Source of the DNA: Cryptomeria japonica
Lineage: Eukaryota; Streptophyta; Pinopsida; Cupressales; Cupressaceae
NCBI RefSeq assembly: GCF_030272615.1
Contig: NC_081408.1
Coordinates: 312,288,118-312,352,117 of the forward strand
DNA length: 64,000 bases
Reading direction: 5' to 3'
This document shows positions 60,569-64,000 of this stretch, in pieces. The notes under the pieces are model-generated. The model saw nothing but the letters and a program-made list of their open reading frames with translations. It was not told the DNA's origin and searched no databases. The first letter of the stretch is position 1. Every line of letters begins with the position of its first letter. The translations under genes and the position numbers were made by a program.

Positions 60569-60649
60569 CCAACAAATAAAATAAGAGAAGAGAAATATTT
60601 TATTAATAAAAGTTAGGGCATCTTATAATGAGAAAAATAATAGTGTTCC

Positions 60650-60865
60650 TGTGAATGCATTGTGGGAGGATTCCTCCTTCCTCAACGTGGTGAAAAATTC
60701 TTTGCATTTTCCCTTGAATTTTCTTGTTTGCCATAGAAGAGTTTTGGGTTTTATGGATTGGAATTGGTTGGAAGATTCGAATTGGAGAAGATTGGTTGTG
60801 GTTTTGCTGGAGATGAGGAAAAAAAAGGATTATTTCAAATCTTTACTCCATCACACAGGATTAAG
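60650..60865 (+). other. possible 5' exon ending at a good splice donor
   Basis: A comparatively G-rich stretch ends GGATTAAG|GTAGGT, a strong donor consensus at 60866. A 72-codon frame with Met at 60651 spans it but has no recognisable domain, so it may be a 5' UTR exon of a gene continuing rightward. Weak. Confidence 0.2.
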
Positions 60866-61581
60866 GTAGGTCTCTTCTATTTCCCTTGTTCAATTTCATT
60901 TGTGTGTTGTCATTTCATTGTTTGGGTAAAAGGAAATTTGTTGTTTGATTTTGCTTTTGATAATGGGGTTTTTGGTTTAAGAGAAGAATCTGAAAATTGA
61001 GGGTTTTCTTTTTATCTATTGTTGTAAAAATCTGAACTTCTTGTTGGTCATGGGATGCAACTGTGGATTGTATCTCCTTCTTTGAATTTGAATCTAATTA
61101 GTTCAGTAAACAAATCTATTTACTCCCCTTTTAATTTACATGGCAAATGTATTGTGTGCACCCCCTCTCAGGATGTTGGACTGCTTTATCATTTTATTGT
61201 CTACGTGGGAAATTTGATTAAGTTTGAATGTTATTTATTCTAATTTTTTTTAAAGAAATATATAAATTTGTTTTGTTGTTGTTATTATAATAACCCACGT
61301 TATGGGGGTAGTGTTGAGGATAATTTATGGCACTTCAATCTGCTATATATATATATATAATTGACGATTTTTAATCTGCAACAAGTTTGTCTTCATTCAT
61401 ATAAACATAGTTTTATAAAAATAAAACCCAGCAACCTATGAACTGGTATTTCATGATGATTCCACCTTACAATGAAACTATTGTCTTTGCAGTGAAAATT
61501 AAGAAAAACTCACCTAGATTTTAACCAAGTCCTCTTTCGGCTTGTAAGATAGTGTAATTAGTTTTAGTTTATCGTAGTTAG

Positions 61582-61690
<109 letters not shown>

Positions 61691-61697
61691 TTTTCAG

Positions 61698-61781
61698 AAT
61701 CAATAATGAGCTTTGCTACCCCATATTAGATGGCTGGGCAGTGAAATCACGCCAAAGTATTGTAAGAACTTTGCTTGCGAG
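61698..61781 (+). other. possible 84-bp internal exon
   Basis: Bounded by CTTTTCAG| and GCGAG|GTATAG. One frame is open throughout (28 codons, with CYPILDGWAVKSRQSIVRTL), and no family is recognised. Length divisible by three and the paired splice signals are the only support. Confidence 0.2.
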
Positions 61782-64000
61782 GTATAGCATTTGGTTTTCT
61801 TTTGATTTTTGTTGTATGCAACATGTTTTATCATGCATGTAGATGAGTTTTCAGCTTGAAATGATTGTTTAAATTTATTTATTTTGTCTCAGCTGGATAT
61901 TAGAATACTTATATTGAGTCAAATAGAGTCTAGCCTGCGAGTTTCAGCACGGGCTAAGAGCTATGTACTCGCTGCCCCATATCATTATTTATTTCAGTGT
62001 TAGTCACATGTCAAGAGTTGGCTATTTTAATTCTAGAGGTCATTTAAATTGTTGTCGTAATTTGATCCAGTTGCTTTTCAATTGGTTCTTTTATGGTTGT
62101 GTGGATTTTATTTCTTGCATGCCCTCGTGAAGGTTCATGCCATGAGGTTGTTTTCGCTCACTACTGCTTCTTGGACAACAAGTGTAGAGACACTGCTACA
62201 TTGTTTAGTTTTGTTGCAGTAGTCTTATACTTGGATTTGCACTCTTTGGTCAAGAGGCTCGTTGCATACTTGTAATGTCAAATTGCTTGAATATGTGATT
62301 GTGAGTGGTTATGTACAACATGTCATTTATGTCAGTTTGCTTTATCTTTGTAGAGCCTCTTGTATTTTTGTTATGGGTCCATGTTAAGGGAGTGCTCTCC
62401 TTTATGTTACCAGTGATCATGAGAGATGGGCTATCACGAGGTTCCTTGTAAGGATGCATGAAGTCCAGACCTTGTGGGCATAAGAGAGTTTTCCATTTTA
62501 TAATTAAGTGATAACTAAATAATGAATGGGTATGGGTAGTTAGATAATCTAAAAAGATAATAACTTATCACTGTCTCATGACTCAGACCTAGGGAGGATG
62601 TTTTAGGCTGAGCATGAGAAGACTGTGGAAACGGTAAATCAATCTCCCTTGGTCTCTCTCCCAAGGTCGAGATGGCTCCGCATGCCCATAGGCTTGTGCC
62701 TGTTTTTATTTCCAGCATGCAATGACACTCCCTTGAGAATGCAAGTCCCTTGTGTTATTTTCATGATTTTCTTTATGTTACCGATCTCTGAAGTTTAATG
62801 TTCTTTGTGTTGTTTGGAAGCATGTTGAGCATGTGACGTGTTGAAGTTATTCCTTGGGTCAAGCATCAACCCGACTTCATGTGTGAGTTGGGACCTAGTG
62901 ACATCTCCTAGCTCGGGGGGTGGTTCCTTGTAGGTTCCATATTTGGTCGGGTGGTTGGAGCTTTTTGCCATTGGGGTTTTTCCCTCTTGCTGGTGTTTTT
63001 CTTTGTGTGTGGTCTTGGAGCTTTCTTCTTGTGCAGACTTGAACCTTTGGAGAATATTTTTGTATCCTATCATCTCATGGTTGAGACCCTATCATTATGA
63101 GGTAGATTAGGAATATTGTAAAAGTGAGAAGTTCTCACATTTGTACTTATTGTAACAACAACATTATTGTAATCATGAGTTTATGTATTAGTTTGGACTT
63201 CCCACAAGAGTGTTGCAATCCTATATCATGTAAGTTGAAAGAAATAGTTGAAGACTCTTGTAATGATAATTAGTATTTGTAGCATAGAAGTCATTGATAT
63301 AGTACATGTAACTTGTTGAGTCCAATATGCTCACTTATGAGTAGTTTAGTTGTCGTTTAATATTTCATTATTCTATGATTATGTTTAGTTGAATTTCAAC
63401 AGCTCATTCATTTATGTAAGCTACTATGTTAAATTAAATGACATAAAATGTGACTATGGCAATGAATGGAAATGCTTAACTGATTACATCATGATACACT
63501 TGATGCATGGATGAACCTAAAGCTAGACAAATGGATGCATTACATGTATACAATGCAACTAAGAACATACATACCTTATTGACACTATTACTTGATTAAT
63601 GGCATAAAACTAAGACCTTGCTGAAATCACCAAAAAATGGACCATAAGAATGTACCCATGATAATGAAGTCCATAGTCCCATGGAAACCAAATCAACCTA
63701 AGGCTGAAATCTGAAATTAAATGAATTAGCTTGGCATATTTAGTGTTTTAAATGAGAATGCATGTGGTAATATAGCTACTACAATAAAATTAATAATGCT
63801 TAGTGGTTGTCCTTGATTATGTAGCTGCATTAGTATAATTACATGCATGCAATAATAAATTAGTTGTAGGATAACTCATTAGTGCTATATTAATGAGCGG
63901 GCAACAACATAGAGGTTGTCTTTTATTTATAGTAGCTCATATTTTATCATGGTAGTGTATGGCATAAAGTTCTAGGGTGCATGTGTTATGTTTTAGATCA

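Larger units (their letters stand above)
18099..60574 (-). mobile_element. Ty1/copia LTR retrotransposon, outermost host of a 42.5-kb nested stack
   Basis: The minus-strand element is bounded by AATAA at 18094..18098 and AATAA at 60575..60579. Its 3' LTR begins (plus reading) TGTTAGGACTTGG at 18099 and ends ACCAACCA at 24058. Its 5' LTR begins TATTAGGACCCGG at 47159 and ends CCAACA at 60574. Order in minus direction: 5' LTR, initiator-Met PBS, gag-protease, integrase, RT-RNase H, PPT, 3' LTR, which is the copia order. Three other elements (18476..23345, 26673..45301 and 48222..60568) interrupt it. Removing them leaves roughly 6.6 kb. The copia lineage is possibly Tork-like, judged only by motif style. 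Confidence 0.9.
47159..60574 (-). repeat. copia 5' LTR, split by Tat2
   Basis: LTR parts are 47159..48221 and one terminal base at 60574 beyond the Tat2 target duplication. Plus reading begins TATTAGG where the partner has TGTTAGG, a G-to-A change at the conserved terminal dinucleotide. It matches 18099..18475 plus 23351..24058. Confidence 0.85.

Overview
The window looks like nuclear DNA from a large-genome seed plant, most likely a gymnosperm. That is an inference from AT-rich, gene-poor sequence, very large nested LTR retrotransposons, a plant group I bZIP gene and plant Tat-type Ty3/gypsy elements. No taxon-specific marker is visible. Only one conventional host gene is recognised: a bZIP transcription factor on the minus strand (3496..4837), with two coding exons seen and the 3' exons missing or outside the window. 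To its right are AT-rich DNA without genes, a decayed LINE-type RNase H fragment next to an orphan 214-codon ORF (9.7-11.0 kb), a family of dispersed repeats starting TGTAAYGCCCC (11.8-17.5 kb), a G-rich minisatellite and an 860-bp alternating pyrimidine-purine microsatellite.

The centre, 18099..60574, is one nested retrotransposon stack. I could resolve it base by base because each of the five insertions has TG...CA termini (one terminal base of the outermost element is mutated) and a matching 5-bp target duplication. The outermost element is a minus-strand Ty1/copia element (duplication AATAA). Three elements were inserted into it: a short non-autonomous LTR element in its 3' LTR (duplication CAAAA); an 18.6-kb plus-strand Tat-type gypsy element, Tat1, in its integrase (duplication GTTTG); and a 12.3-kb minus-strand Tat-type element, Tat2, at the edge of its 5' LTR (duplication CCAAC). 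A 319-bp solo LTR (duplication TCAAC) then landed in the gag of Tat2. Tat1 keeps one 2,430-codon gag-pol frame with four stop codons and no frameshift. Tat2 has lost RT, RNase H and most of integrase.

The most interesting system lies in the two Tat elements. Both carry an antisense gene between pol and the 3' LTR that encodes a plant mobile domain (PMD) protein with a coiled coil and a Gly/Pro/Ser-rich tail. Both have a TATA box for that antisense transcript about 270-310 bp inside the 3' LTR. Both have an array of about 14-16 short GC-rich units in the antisense leader, and an array of the same unit, in the same orientation relative to transcription, in the gag leader just inside the 5' LTR. 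The unit differs (AGCGCT(A/T)TTG in Tat1, GCGCGTCTGTG-like in Tat2) but the geometry is the same. This suggests co-regulation of the sense and antisense genes, or 5'-3' pairing of the genomic RNA. Other features include a 39-nt primer-binding site matching tRNA-Trp in Tat1 and a 36-bp tandem array before the Tat2 antisense ORF.

The right end (60.6-64 kb) is probably low-copy host sequence with a (GA)51 microsatellite and two weak exon candidates. No RNA gene or CRISPR array is present.
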